In this document: piece by piece, positions 15,373 to 24,783 of the stretch
Layout of the letters: the number at the start of each line of letters is the position of its first letter
How positions within the stretch are numbered: the first letter of the stretch is position 1
Assembly (NCBI RefSeq): GCF_002009175.1
Contig: NZ_CP018047.1
Location: 6,510,001-6,574,000 of the forward strand
Reading direction: 5' to 3'
Origin: Streptomyces niveus
GTDB lineage: Bacteria; Actinomycetota; Actinomycetes; Streptomycetales; Streptomycetaceae
DNA: 64,000 bases
Program-made: the position numbers and the translations under genes
The notes under the pieces: model-generated
Told to the model about the DNA's origin: nothing
Seen by the model: the letters and a program-made list of their open reading frames with translations, nothing else
The model's database searches: none

Positions 15373-17631
15373 ATGCCGCCCACCGGCCCCACGCGCCCCG
15401 CCCGCACCGCGCCGGCCACCGCGCTGCGTGTCTGCCCCCTCTGCGAGGCCACCTGCGGACTGACCCTCACCATCGAGGGGACCAGGGTCACCGGAGCGCG
15501 CGGCGACCGTGACGACGTGTTCAGCAAGGGCTTCATCTGCCCCAAGGGCGCCTCCTTCGGAGAGCTGGACGCCGACCCCGACCGGCTGCGCACCCCCCTG
15601 ATCCGCGTGAACGGCGAGCTGCGCGAGGCGACTTGGGACGAGGCGTTCGACCTCATCGCCGCCCGGCTGCCCGCCCTCGCCGAGGAGCACGGAGCGAACT
15701 CCGTCGGCGTCGTCCTCGGCAACCCCAACGTCCACACGATGGCCGGCGCCCTCTACCCGCCCCTCCTGCTGGGCGTGCTCCGCACCCGTAACCTCTTCAC
15801 CGCCTCCACCCTCGACCAGATGCCGAAGCACGTCTCCAGCGGTCTGCTCTTCGGCGACGCCCTCGCGATCCCCGTGCCCGACCTGGACCGCACCGACCAT
15901 CTGCTGCTCCTGGGCGCCAACCCGCTGGACTCCAACGGCAGCCTCTGCACCGCGCCCGACTTCCCCGGCAAGCTCAAGGCCCTGCGCGGGCGCGGCGGCA
16001 CCCTCACCGTGGTCGACCCGCGCCGTACCCGCACCGCGAAGATCGCCGACCGGCACCTCGCCATCCGGCCGGGCACCGACGCCCTGCTGCTCGCCGCCCT
16101 CGTCCATGTCCTGTTCGACGAACGGCTCACCGACCCCGGGGCGCTCGCCGGCCACCTCGAAGGGCTGGACGAACTACGGGCGGCGACAGCGGACTTCACA
16201 CCCGAGGCCGTCGCGGGGGCCTGCGACCTGGACGCCGGCGAGATCCGTACCCTCGCCCGCGAACTCGCCGCCGCGCCCACCGCGGCCGTCTACGGACGCA
16301 TCGGAAGCTGCACCGTCGAGTACGGCACGCTCGCCAGCTGGCTCATCGACGTCCTCAACATTCTGACCGGCAATCTCGACCGGCCCGGCGGCGCCCTCTT
16401 CCCGCTCTCCGCCACCGACCGCGCGCCCCGCCCGGCGGGCCCCGGCAAGGGGTTCGCGCTCGGCCGCTGGGCCAGCAGGGTCGGCGGCCACCCGGAGGCC
16501 AAGGGTGAACTGCCCATCGCGGTCCTCGCCGAGGAGATCGAGACACCGGGGGAGGGGCGGATCCGCGCGGTGATCGCCCTCGCGGCCAATCCCGTGCTCT
16601 CCGCGCCCGACGGCAGCCGCCTCGACCGGGCCCTGGACGGCCTGGACTTCATGGTCAGCGTCGACCCGTACCTCAACGAGACCTCGCGCCACGCCGATGT
16701 CGTACTGCCCCCGCCGCCGCCCTCCCAGAGCGCCCACTTCGACTTCGCCTTCAACGGCTTCGCCGTACGCAACCAGGCCCGCTACAGCCCGCCCGCCGTC
16801 CCCCTGGCCGCCGGGCTGATGGACGAGTGCGAGATCCTGGCGCGGCTGGTGCTCGCCGTGGGTGGGCTGCACGGGGCGGACCCGTCGGCCGTGGACGACC
16901 AGGTCGTCGACCGCACGCTCACGAAGGCGGTCGCCGACCCGCTCTCGCCCGTGCACGGACGCGACGCGAAGGAACTCGCCGCGGAGATCACCCACACCGG
17001 CGGCCCCCAGCGGCGGCTCGACCTGATGCTGCGCCTGGGCCCGTACGGCGACGGATTCGGCGCCGACCCGGCGGGGCTCACCCTCGACCGGCTCGTCGAC
17101 CGGCCGCACGGCGTCGACCTCGGACCGCTCAGGCCCCGGATCCCCGGGCTTCTCAGGACCCGCAGCGGGCGCGTCGAACTGTTCCCCGCGCCGATCGCCG
17201 CCGATCTGCCCCGGCTGCGCGACGCGCTCGCCCGGCGGCCCGCGTCGCTGGTGCTCGTCGGGCGCCGCCATCTGCGCTCCAACAACAGCTGGATGCACAA
17301 CGTGCCGACGCTCAACGGCGGTTCGAACCGCTGCACGGTCCATGTCCACCCCGAGGACGCCGAACGGCTCGGTCTCGCCGACGGTGCGGCGGCGCGCGTC
17401 ACCACCGAGGCGGGCGAGATCACCATCCCGGTGGAGATCACCGACACCGTCCGGGCGGGGGTCGTGAGCGTGCCGCACGGCTGGGGGCACGACCGTCCGG
17501 GCACCCGGATGGCGGTGGCCCACGCGCGGCCCGGCGTCAACGTCAACCAGCTGCTCGACGGGAGCCGGCGCGACCCGCTGTCGGGGACGTCGGTCCTCAA
17601 CGGCTTTCCGGTCGAGCTGGCCCCCGCCTGA
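15373..17631 (+). CDS. Molybdopterin-dependent oxidoreductase with an N-terminal iron-sulfur site
   Basis: A 752-residue enzyme of the formate dehydrogenase/nitrate reductase superfamily. The first domain carries C-x2-C-x3-C followed about 34 residues later by the fourth cysteine (VCPLCEATCGLTLTI and GFICPKGASF), a [4Fe-4S] site. Molybdopterin-binding segments follow, for example LLLLGANPLDSNGSL, VDPRRTRTAKIAD and the C-terminal dinucleotide-binding domain (GRRHLRSNNSWMHNVP). The ATG at 15373 has GGAGG at 15364-15368. No electron-transfer partner is encoded beside it. The substrate is unknown; it has no twin-arginine signal and should be cytoplasmic. Confidence 0.9.
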   Translation: MPPTGPTRPARTAPATALRVCPLCEATCGLTLTIEGTRVTGARGDRDDVFSKGFICPKGASFGELDADPDRLRTPLIRVNGELREATWDEAFDLIAARLPALAEEHGANSVGVVLGNPNVHTMAGALYPPLLLGVLRTRNLFTASTLDQMPKHVSSGLLFGDALAIPVPDLDRTDHLLLLGANPLDSNGSLCTAPDFPGKLKALRGRGGTLTVVDPRRTRTAKIADRHLAIRPGTDALLLAALVHVLFDERLTDPGALAGHLEGLDELRAATADFTPEAVAGACDLDAGEIRTLARELAAAPTAAVYGRIGSCTVEYGTLASWLIDVLNILTGNLDRPGGALFPLSATDRAPRPAGPGKGFALGRWASRVGGHPEAKGELPIAVLAEEIETPGEGRIRAVIALAANPVLSAPDGSRLDRALDGLDFMVSVDPYLNETSRHADVVLPPPPPSQSAHFDFAFNGFAVRNQARYSPPAVPLAAGLMDECEILARLVLAVGGLHGADPSAVDDQVVDRTLTKAVADPLSPVHGRDAKELAAEITHTGGPQRRLDLMLRLGPYGDGFGADPAGLTLDRLVDRPHGVDLGPLRPRIPGLLRTRSGRVELFPAPIAADLPRLRDALARRPASLVLVGRRHLRSNNSWMHNVPTLNGGSNRCTVHVHPEDAERLGLADGAAARVTTEAGEITIPVEITDTVRAGVVSVPHGWGHDRPGTRMAVAHARPGVNVNQLLDGSRRDPLSGTSVLNGFPVELAPA

Positions 17632-17683
17632 CCGTCACGGACCAGCACCCCCGCGTGACCTGGGGTTTTGCGCGTATTGCTCG

Positions 17684-17706
17684 CGCGTCAACATCTTGTT
17701 AACGCG
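17684..17706. promoter_or_regulatory. 23-bp inverted repeat overlapping the citrate transporter promoter
   Basis: CGCGTCAACA-TCT-TGTTAACGCG: ten-base arms with one mismatch. A likely promoter overlaps it: minus-35 TTGTTA at 17696-17701 and minus-10 TAACGT at 17720-17725, spaced 18 bp. The transporter starts at 17780. Occupancy would hide the minus-35 element, as expected for a repressor site. Confidence 0.6.
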
Positions 17707-17779
17707 AGGAAACGGCACCTAACGTCATCCGCACCGCCGACCCGGGTGGGAGTTCAAGGGTGAACGTGAGGTACATCGA

Positions 17780-19249
17780 ATGCTGACAATCCTCGGATTT
17801 GTCATGATCGCCACCTTCCTGGTGCTGATCATGACGAAGAAGATGTCGCCGATCGCGGCGCTCGTACTGATCCCCGCGCTCTTCTGTGTCCTGGTCGGCC
17901 AGGGCGCGAAGCTGGGCGACTACGTCATCGAGGGGGTCGGCGATCTGGCGCCGACCGCGGCGATGCTGATGTTCGCCATCGTCTACTTCGGCGTGATGAT
18001 CGACGTCGGCCTCTTCGACCCGATCGTGCGGGGCATCCTGCGCTTCTGCCGGGCCGATCCCATGCGCATCGTGGTCGGTACGGCCCTGCTCGCGTCGATC
18101 GTCTCGCTCGACGGCGACGGCTCGACCACCTTCATGATCACCGTCTCGGCGATGTATCCGCTCTACAAGCGGCTGAAGATGAGCCTGGTCGTGCTGACCG
18201 GTGTCGCCGCCACCGCGAACGGCGTCATGAACACCCTTCCCTGGGGCGGGCCCACGGCGCGGGCGGCCACCGCGCTGAAGGTGGACGCCACCGACATCTT
18301 CGTACCGATGATCCCCGCGCTCGCCGTCGGACTGCTCGCCGTCTTCGTCCTCGCGTACGTCCTCGGCCTCCGCGAGCGCAAGCGGCTCGGCACGCTCACG
18401 CTGGACGAGGTGCTGGAGCCGGTCAACGAGACGGTCACCGAGCCGGTCACCGAGACGGTGCTGGTGGAGGCCGGAGGCGGTACGGCCGGCGGCGCCGGCA
18501 AGGGAGCCGGGCGGACCCGGACGGGCGGCGGCGCGGGCGACGCGGCCGGTGCCGGTCCCTCCCTCGACAAGGGCTCCGACGCCCAGGAGCCCGCGGACGA
18601 CGACGACTTCAAGGGTCTCGACCCCAACCGGTCGACCCTGCGCCCCCGCCTCTACTGGTTCAACGCGGGACTCACCCTCGTCCTTCTCACCGCGATGATC
18701 ATGGAGCTCATGCCCATCCCGGTCCTCTTCCTGCTCGGCGCCGCACTCGCCCTCACCGTCAACTTCCCCTCCATGACCGACCAGCGGGCCCGGATCGCCG
18801 CCCACGCCGACAACGTGCTGAACGTCTCCGGCATGGTCTTCGCGGCGGCCGTCTTCACCGGCGTCCTGACCGGCACCGGTATGGTCGAACACATGGCTGA
18901 CTGGCTGGTGGGCGCCGTTCCCGAGGGCATGGGCCCGCAGATGGGACTCGTCACCGGGCTCCTGAGCCTGCCCCTCACGTACTTCATGTCGAACGACGGC
19001 TTCTACTTCGGCGTCCTGCCCGTCCTCGCCGAGGCCGGCGCCGCGCACGGCGTCTCGCCGGTCGAAGTGGCCCGTGCCTCGATCGTCGGCCAGCCGCTGC
19101 ACATGTCGAGCCCGCTCGTCCCCGCCGTCTACGTCCTCGTCGGCATGGCCAAGGTCGAATTCGGCGACCACACCAAGTTCACCGTCAAGTGGGCCGTGCT
19201 CACCTCGCTCGTCGTGCTCGCCGCCGCGATCCTCTTCGGCACCATCTGA
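17780..19249 (+). CDS. CitMHS family metal-citrate/proton symporter
   Basis: A 489-residue transporter that takes up citrate complexed with a metal ion in exchange with protons. It begins directly with hydrophobic segment ILGFVMIATFLVLIM and shows about twelve membrane spans. Family marks include the SLDGDGSTTFMIT and TLPWGGPTARAATAL hairpin regions in the first half and YFMSNDGFYFGVLP in the second. A long hydrophilic insert (about residues 215-285, Gly/Thr/Asp rich) separates the halves. It resembles the characterised S. coelicolor metal-citrate transporter. A palindrome over the promoter suggests repression. Confidence 0.92.
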   Translation: MLTILGFVMIATFLVLIMTKKMSPIAALVLIPALFCVLVGQGAKLGDYVIEGVGDLAPTAAMLMFAIVYFGVMIDVGLFDPIVRGILRFCRADPMRIVVGTALLASIVSLDGDGSTTFMITVSAMYPLYKRLKMSLVVLTGVAATANGVMNTLPWGGPTARAATALKVDATDIFVPMIPALAVGLLAVFVLAYVLGLRERKRLGTLTLDEVLEPVNETVTEPVTETVLVEAGGGTAGGAGKGAGRTRTGGGAGDAAGAGPSLDKGSDAQEPADDDDFKGLDPNRSTLRPRLYWFNAGLTLVLLTAMIMELMPIPVLFLLGAALALTVNFPSMTDQRARIAAHADNVLNVSGMVFAAAVFTGVLTGTGMVEHMADWLVGAVPEGMGPQMGLVTGLLSLPLTYFMSNDGFYFGVLPVLAEAGAAHGVSPVEVARASIVGQPLHMSSPLVPAVYVLVGMAKVEFGDHTKFTVKWAVLTSLVVLAAAILFGTI

Positions 19250-20559
19250 TGCCGGCGGGGGACCGGCGCTGGCTGCTGCGTCTCGTCATCGCCTTCGCCT
19301 TCTCCCAGGCGGCGGTGTCGATGGCGCGGCCGGCCGTCTCCTACCGGGCCCTCGCACTCGGCGCCGACGAGCGGGCGGTCGGCGTCATCGCGGGTGTGTA
19401 CGCGCTGCTGCCGCTGTTCGCCGCCGTACCCCTGGGACGCAGGACCGACCGGGGGCGCTGCGTCCCCCTCCTGGCCGTCGGCGCCGCGCTCATCGGCGTG
19501 GGCTGCGGCCTCAGCGGTACGGCGGGCTCACTGGCCGCGCTCGCCGCCTGGAGCGGAGTGATGGGCCTCGGCCATCTCTGCTTCGTCATCGGCGCGCAGT
19601 CCATCGTCGCCCGCCGCAGCGCCCCGGCCGACCAGGACCGCAACTTCGGGCACTTCACCATCGGCGCCTCGCTCGGCCAGCTCGTCGGGCCGGTCGCCGC
19701 CGGGCTGCTGGTCTCCGGCCAGGACGGCGCGATGGGGCGTACGAGCGCGCTGGCCCTGGTCGTCTCGGCCGGGGTCGCGGCCGTCTCCTTCCTCTGGCTG
19801 CGGCGGCTGGAGCCGCCGCCCACGCCGCGCGCGGCCGACAAGGCACGGGGGAAGGCCGAGCGGAGCCGGAAGGCCCGGCGGGCCGGGTCCGGCAAGGTGT
19901 CGGTACGGCGCATCCTGCGCAGCCGCGGCGTCCCCAGCGGCATCCTCGTCAGCCTCGCCGTGCTCTCGGCGACGGACATCCTCACCGCGTACCTCCCCGT
20001 CATCGGCGAGGACCGGGGCATCTCCCCGGCCACGATCGGTGTGCTGCTGAGTCTGCGGGCCGCCGCCGCGATCGCCTGCCGGCTGGTGATGACGCCGATG
20101 ATCCAGCGGGTGGGGCGTACGGTCCTGCTCACTGTTTCCTGTCTGCTCGGCGGGCTGCTCTGCGCGGGGATCGCGCTGCCCGTGCCGGTGTGGGGGCTGG
20201 CGCTGATGCTCGTGGCGCTCGGTTTCTGCCTCGGCGTCGGCCAGCCGCTGTCGATGACGACCGTCGTGCGGGCGGCGCCCGCCGAGGCCCGCTCGACCGC
20301 CCTCGCGCTCAGGCTCACCGGCAACCGCCTCGGGCAGGTCGCCGCCCCCGCGTCCGCCGGGCTCGTCGCCGGAGTCGCGGGCACGGGCGCGCCGTTCATG
20401 ATGCTCGGTGTGCTGCTGCTGGGCGCGGCCGGTCTCGGCGTACGGAGCACTCCGCGCGACGCGGCCCCGTCCGCGCCGCCGTCAACTCCCGCTCAGGTGA
20501 AGGCGAAGGCTCCGGAGGAACCGCCCGTCCCCGCCGACGAGGGCCCCCAACGCCGCTGA
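19249..20559 (+). CDS. MFS transporter
   Basis: A 436-residue major facilitator protein with about twelve membrane spans and a basic central loop (residues about 185-215, RAADKARGKAERSRKARR). The motif between spans 2 and 3 is PLGRRTDRGR, the classic G-R-x-x-D-R-x-x-R element. The ATG at 19249 shares a base with the stop codon of the citrate transporter gene (TGATG), so the two genes are translationally coupled. The C-terminal tail is proline rich. It may export or import an organic acid or metal complex, but the substrate is not shown. Confidence 0.9.
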   Translation: MPAGDRRWLLRLVIAFAFSQAAVSMARPAVSYRALALGADERAVGVIAGVYALLPLFAAVPLGRRTDRGRCVPLLAVGAALIGVGCGLSGTAGSLAALAAWSGVMGLGHLCFVIGAQSIVARRSAPADQDRNFGHFTIGASLGQLVGPVAAGLLVSGQDGAMGRTSALALVVSAGVAAVSFLWLRRLEPPPTPRAADKARGKAERSRKARRAGSGKVSVRRILRSRGVPSGILVSLAVLSATDILTAYLPVIGEDRGISPATIGVLLSLRAAAAIACRLVMTPMIQRVGRTVLLTVSCLLGGLLCAGIALPVPVWGLALMLVALGFCLGVGQPLSMTTVVRAAPAEARSTALALRLTGNRLGQVAAPASAGLVAGVAGTGAPFMMLGVLLLGAAGLGVRSTPRDAAPSAPPSTPAQVKAKAPEEPPVPADEGPQRR

Positions 20560-20782
20560 GTCCCGAGTCCCGAGCCCCGAGCCCGCCCCGCCCCTGGACG
20601 AAGCGCCCTACGACAGCTGTCCGGACGCCGTCCCCCGCATCTGCCGTACCGCCCCCGCCGCGTATCCGCCGCGTACCGCCCCAGGGGCCACCTGTGACGC
20701 CGCAAGTCATTCCCCGACCCCGCGTAGTCGGCTAACTTCAGGCGTCGCAGACGCTCAACCTCACCTTCCGGGCGGAATCCTC

Positions 20783-22144
20783 ATGACTCGCGCCATCTCT
20801 CTGCACAGTGTCAGCAAGGTGTACGGACGGTCCACACGCGCCGTCGACCGTCTTTCTCTGGACATCGCCCCCGGCGAGTTCGTGGTGCTGCTCGGCCCGT
20901 CGGGCTGCGGCAAGTCCACCGTGCTGCGCATGATCGCCGGTCTGGAGGACATCACCGAGGGCGAGTTGCTGCTCGACGGCGAGCGCTCCAACCTCATGCC
21001 GCCCCGCGAGCGCGGCATGGCGATGGTGTTCCAGAACTTCGCGCTGTACCCGAGCATGACCAACCGCGACAACATCGGTTTCCCCCTCCGGCTGGAGAAG
21101 CCCCGGCAGGACAGCTCGGAGCGCATCGAGGCCACCGCCCGGATGCTGGGGATCGAGAACGTACTGGACCGCTATCCCAGTCAGCTCTCCGGCGGTGAAC
21201 GCCAGCGCGTCGCGATGGGCCGCGCCATCTCCCGGCGCCCGTCGGCGTTCCTCATGGACGAGCCGCTGTCCAACCTCGACGCCAAGCTGCGCAACCATCT
21301 GCGGGCGGAGATAGCCCAGTTGACGGCCGAGCTGGGCGTCACGACCGTCTATGTGACACATGACCAGGCCGAGGCGATGTCACTGGGCGACCGGGTCGCC
21401 GTCATGCGCGGCGGCGTGCTCCAGCAGGTCAGTTCGCCGCGTGAGACGTACGCGCTGCCGCGCAACGTGTTCGTCGCCGCCTTCATCGGCACCCCGCGCA
21501 TCAATCTGCTCCAGGCCGTCGTCTACGCGCCGCTCGAAGGACGGATGTCGATCGACCTCGGCCGCCAGCGCCTGCCGCTGCCCGAACCGCTCAGCCCCGA
21601 CCACCAGTTGCTCCGCATCCAGCAGGGCCGGCAGATCATCGTCGGGCTGCGGTCCGAGGCCGCGCGCATCGCCCCGCCGAGCCAGGCGCGCCCCGGCGAG
21701 GTGGCGCTGAGCGGCATCGTCGAGCACATGGAGTACCAGGGGCACGAGGCGCTGGTGCATCTCAACACCGGCTCGCAGCCCGCCGTGGTGCCCGACCTCG
21801 AATCGCCCCGCCCGAGGACGGCGCCGCGCCGCCGCGGCAGACCGGGGGTCCTGGAGCGCCTGCGGGAGCGGGCCGCCGCCCATGTCCCCGGCCGGGTCCC
21901 CGCGAACGTCTCGGGTCCCGTCGTGGTGCTGGACGACCCCGAGCCGCGGGCCTCCGCCGCGTACGCCCCGGACCGCCCCGCGATCACGGCGAGCGACCTC
22001 GTCGTGCGGACCGGCCCCGACACACGGCTGCGTACGGGGGCGCAGGTGCCGCTCCTGATCGACCTGGCGCATCTCTACGTCTTCGACCACTACGGCCGGC
22101 GGATCTGCCCCGCGCCGACGGACATGCCCGGCCTCGACACATGA
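20783..22144 (+). CDS. Orphan sugar-type ABC ATP-binding protein (MalK/MsiK-like)
   Basis: A 453-residue ATPase. Walker A is GPSGCGKSTVL, the signature is LSGGERQRVAMGRA, Walker B is AFLMDEPLSNLDAK and the H-loop is VYVTHDQAEAMS. After residue 235 come the TOBE-type regulatory folds. A non-family insert rich in Pro, Arg and Ala (about residues 335-395) makes it longer than the usual 370-380 residues. No membrane or binding-protein genes are adjacent, so it may energise transporters encoded elsewhere, as MsiK does. The ATG at 20783 has only a weak upstream purine run. Confidence 0.9.
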   Translation: MTRAISLHSVSKVYGRSTRAVDRLSLDIAPGEFVVLLGPSGCGKSTVLRMIAGLEDITEGELLLDGERSNLMPPRERGMAMVFQNFALYPSMTNRDNIGFPLRLEKPRQDSSERIEATARMLGIENVLDRYPSQLSGGERQRVAMGRAISRRPSAFLMDEPLSNLDAKLRNHLRAEIAQLTAELGVTTVYVTHDQAEAMSLGDRVAVMRGGVLQQVSSPRETYALPRNVFVAAFIGTPRINLLQAVVYAPLEGRMSIDLGRQRLPLPEPLSPDHQLLRIQQGRQIIVGLRSEAARIAPPSQARPGEVALSGIVEHMEYQGHEALVHLNTGSQPAVVPDLESPRPRTAPRRRGRPGVLERLRERAAAHVPGRVPANVSGPVVVLDDPEPRASAAYAPDRPAITASDLVVRTGPDTRLRTGAQVPLLIDLAHLYVFDHYGRRICPAPTDMPGLDT

Positions 22145-22193
22145 CGCCGTTCCGGATGTGACATTCGGGACCCCGGGGGTCCCTGGCGCCGGA

Positions 22194-22212
22194 AAACTAA
22201 CACCGCTAGTTT
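22194..22212. promoter_or_regulatory. Inverted repeat upstream of the aldehyde/alcohol dehydrogenase genes
   Basis: AAACTA and TAGTTT are six-base arms around ACACCGC. The site lies 54 bp before the aldehyde dehydrogenase start. It is the only A/T-rich symmetric element in the gap. Shape and size suit a TetR-type or similar repressor, but no regulator gene is adjacent. Confidence 0.45.
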
Positions 22213-22265
22213 GGGTGTGACGACGCCGAACCGGCCGTGCGCGGCAGCCCCCGGGAGGAACAGCG

Positions 22266-23678
22266 ATGAAGGCTCACGACAGCATGTACATCGGCGGCGA
22301 GTGGCGCCCCGCCGCCGGCGCCGACACCATCGCCGTCGTCAACCCGGCGACCGAGCAGATCATCGCGGAGGTCCCTGCGGGCACCGCCGAGGACATCGAC
22401 GCCGCCGTACGCGCCGCGCGGGCCGCCTTCCCCGGCTGGGCGGCCACCCCGCCCGCCGAACGCGCGGCCCGCCTCACGGCCCTGCGGGACGCGCTGGCCG
22501 CCCGCAAGGACGAGATCGCCGAGACCGTCACCGCCGAACTCGGCTCCCCGCTACGGCTGTCGAAGGCCGTGCACGCCTCGGTGCCGGTGACCGTCGCCGG
22601 CTCGTACGCCGAACTCGCCGCCTCCTACGCCTTCGAGGAGCGGATCGGCAACTCGACCGTGCTGATGGAGCCGGTCGGTGTCGTCGGCGCGATCACCCCC
22701 TGGAACTACCCGCTGCACCAGATCGTCGCCAAGGTCGCCCCCGCGCTCGCCGCCGGCTGCACGATCGTCGTCAAGCCCGCCGAGGACACCCCGCTGACCG
22801 CACAGCTCTTCGCCGAGGCCGTCCACGAGGCCGGACTGCCCGCGGGCGTCGTCAACGTGGTCACCGGCATCGGCGCCGTCGCCGGACAGGCGCTCGCCGC
22901 GCACGAGGACGTCGACCTGGTCTCCTTCACCGGCTCCACGGCCGTCGGGCGGCTGATCGGCGCCACGGCGGGGGCGGCCGTCAAGCGTGTCGCGCTGGAG
23001 CTGGGCGGGAAGTCCGCGAACGTGATCCTGCCGAGCGCCGATCTCGGCAGGGCCGTCAAGGCCGGTGTCGCCAACGTCATGACCAACTCCGGCCAGACGT
23101 GCAGCGCGTGGACCCGGATGCTGGTCCACACCGACCGCTACGACGAGGCCGTCGAGGCGGCCGGGGCCGCCGTCGCCGCGTACCGGGCGGGCGAACCGCA
23201 CGACGAACTGTGCCGAGTCGGCCCCGTCGTCAACGCGGGCCAGCGGGCGCGGGTGCGCGGCTACATCGAGAAGGGCGTCGCCGAAGGCGCCCGGCTCGTC
23301 GCGGGCGGCGTCCAACCCCCGCACGACACCGGCTACTTCGTCGCCCCGACCGTCTTCGCCGACGTCACCCCGGAGATGAGCATCGCCCAGGAGGAGATCT
23401 TCGGACCCGTCCTGTCGATCCTCCGGTACGAGGACGAGGACGATGCCCTGCGCATCGCCAACGGCACCGTCTACGGCCTCGCCGGAGCGGTCTGGGCGGG
23501 CGACCGGGACGAGGCCGTCGCCTTCGCGCGGCGGATGGACACCGGCCAGGTCGACATCAACGGCGGCCGGTTCAACCCCCTCGCGCCGTTCGGCGGTTAC
23601 AAACGGTCGGGCATCGGCCGTGAACTCGGCCCGCACGGCCTCGCCGAGTACCTCCAGACCAAGTCCCTCCAGTTCTGA
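22266..23678 (+). CDS. NAD(P)-dependent aldehyde dehydrogenase
   Basis: A 470-residue enzyme oxidising an aldehyde to a carboxylate. Cofactor-binding and catalytic segments are ITPWNYPLHQIVAKVAPALA, VSFTGSTAVGRLI, the general base in ALELGGKSANV and the nucleophile cysteine in NSGQTCSAWTRM. The C-terminal part has EEIFGPVLSILRY and FGGYKRSGIGRELG. ATG at 22266 follows GGGAGGAAC. It is followed after 19 bp by an alcohol dehydrogenase, so the pair could oxidise an alcohol through its aldehyde to the acid. The specific substrate is not evident. Confidence 0.94.
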   Translation: MKAHDSMYIGGEWRPAAGADTIAVVNPATEQIIAEVPAGTAEDIDAAVRAARAAFPGWAATPPAERAARLTALRDALAARKDEIAETVTAELGSPLRLSKAVHASVPVTVAGSYAELAASYAFEERIGNSTVLMEPVGVVGAITPWNYPLHQIVAKVAPALAAGCTIVVKPAEDTPLTAQLFAEAVHEAGLPAGVVNVVTGIGAVAGQALAAHEDVDLVSFTGSTAVGRLIGATAGAAVKRVALELGGKSANVILPSADLGRAVKAGVANVMTNSGQTCSAWTRMLVHTDRYDEAVEAAGAAVAAYRAGEPHDELCRVGPVVNAGQRARVRGYIEKGVAEGARLVAGGVQPPHDTGYFVAPTVFADVTPEMSIAQEEIFGPVLSILRYEDEDDALRIANGTVYGLAGAVWAGDRDEAVAFARRMDTGQVDINGGRFNPLAPFGGYKRSGIGRELGPHGLAEYLQTKSLQF

Positions 23679-23697
23679 GCCGGGAGAGAAACCGATC

Positions 23698-24777
23698 GTG
23701 GTCCGCGCAGCCGTCCTGCCCGCCGTCGGAGCTCCGCTGGAGATCACCGACATCGAACTGCCCGAGCCCGGCCCCGGCCGGGTGCGGATCCGGCTCGCCG
23801 CCGCCGGGGTCTGCCACTCCGACCTGTCCCTCACCGACGGCACCATGCGACTGCCCGTGCCCGCCGTCCTCGGCCACGAGGGCGCCGGGACGGTCCTGTC
23901 CGTAGGCGAGGGCGTCACCCACGTCGCGCCCGGCGACGGCGTGGTCCTCAACTGGGCGCCGTCCTGCGGCGGGTGCCACCACTGCCGGCTCGGCGAAGTC
24001 TGGCTCTGTGCCTCGGCCCTGACCGGCGCGGGCGCGATCCACGCCCGTACGGCCGACGGCACGGACCTCCACCCCGGCCTGAACGTCGCCGCGTTCGCCG
24101 AGGAGACGGTCGTCGCCGCGAACTGCGTCCTGCCCGTCCCCGACGGCATCCCGCTCACCGACGCGGCGCTGCTCGGCTGCGCCGTCCTGACCGGATACGG
24201 GGCGGTGCACCACTCCGCCCGCGTACGCGCGGGCGAGAGCGTGGTCGTCTTCGGCGTCGGCGGGGTCGGTCTCGCGGTGCTCCAGTCCGCCCGTATCGCC
24301 GGCGCGTCGACGATCGTCGCCGTCGATGTCTCCCCGGAGAAGGAGGAGTTGGCGCGGGCCGCCGGAGCCACCGACTATCTCGTCTCTTCCCCCACCACGG
24401 CCAAGGACGTACGCGGACTCACCGGGGGGCAGGGCGCGGACGTCGCCGTGGAGTGCGTAGGCCGCGCCGTCACCATCCGCACGGCGTGGGAGTCGACCCG
24501 CAGGGGCGGCAGGACCACGGTCGTCGGCATCGGCGGCAAGGACCAGCAGGTGACGTTCAACGCGCTGGAGCTGTTCCACTGGGGCCGCACACTGTCGGGG
24601 TGTGTGTACGGCAACTGCGACCCGGTCCGCGATCTGCCGGTCCTCGCCGAACACGTCCGGGCAGGCCGTCTCGACCTCGGCTCGCTGGTGACGACACGGA
24701 TCACGCTGGACGGGATCCCGGCGGCGTTCGACACCATGCTCGCCGGACGCGGCGGCCGGGCGCTGGTCGTCTTCTGA
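23698..24777 (+). CDS. Zinc-dependent alcohol dehydrogenase
   Basis: A 359-residue medium-chain dehydrogenase. The catalytic zinc site is AAGVCHSDLSL with GHEGAGTV. The structural zinc lobe CGGCHHCRLGEVWLC carries four cysteines. The NAD-binding fold is VVFGVGGVGLAVLQ. Class III-like length and the ending LDGIPAAFDTMLAGRGGRALVVF resemble Streptomyces aryl or mycothiol-type alcohol dehydrogenases. GTG at 23698 follows GGGAGAG, 19 bp after the aldehyde dehydrogenase stop; the two are clearly an operon. It probably supplies aldehyde to its neighbour. Confidence 0.92.
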   Translation: MVRAAVLPAVGAPLEITDIELPEPGPGRVRIRLAAAGVCHSDLSLTDGTMRLPVPAVLGHEGAGTVLSVGEGVTHVAPGDGVVLNWAPSCGGCHHCRLGEVWLCASALTGAGAIHARTADGTDLHPGLNVAAFAEETVVAANCVLPVPDGIPLTDAALLGCAVLTGYGAVHHSARVRAGESVVVFGVGGVGLAVLQSARIAGASTIVAVDVSPEKEELARAAGATDYLVSSPTTAKDVRGLTGGQGADVAVECVGRAVTIRTAWESTRRGGRTTVVGIGGKDQQVTFNALELFHWGRTLSGCVYGNCDPVRDLPVLAEHVRAGRLDLGSLVTTRITLDGIPAAFDTMLAGRGGRALVVF

Positions 24778-24783
24778 CAGCGA

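Noticed and set aside
16174..17523. A 449-codon minus-strand open frame inside the molybdopterin oxidoreductase gene
   Set aside because: Antisense shadow; the plus-strand product has an iron-sulfur motif and cofactor-binding segments.
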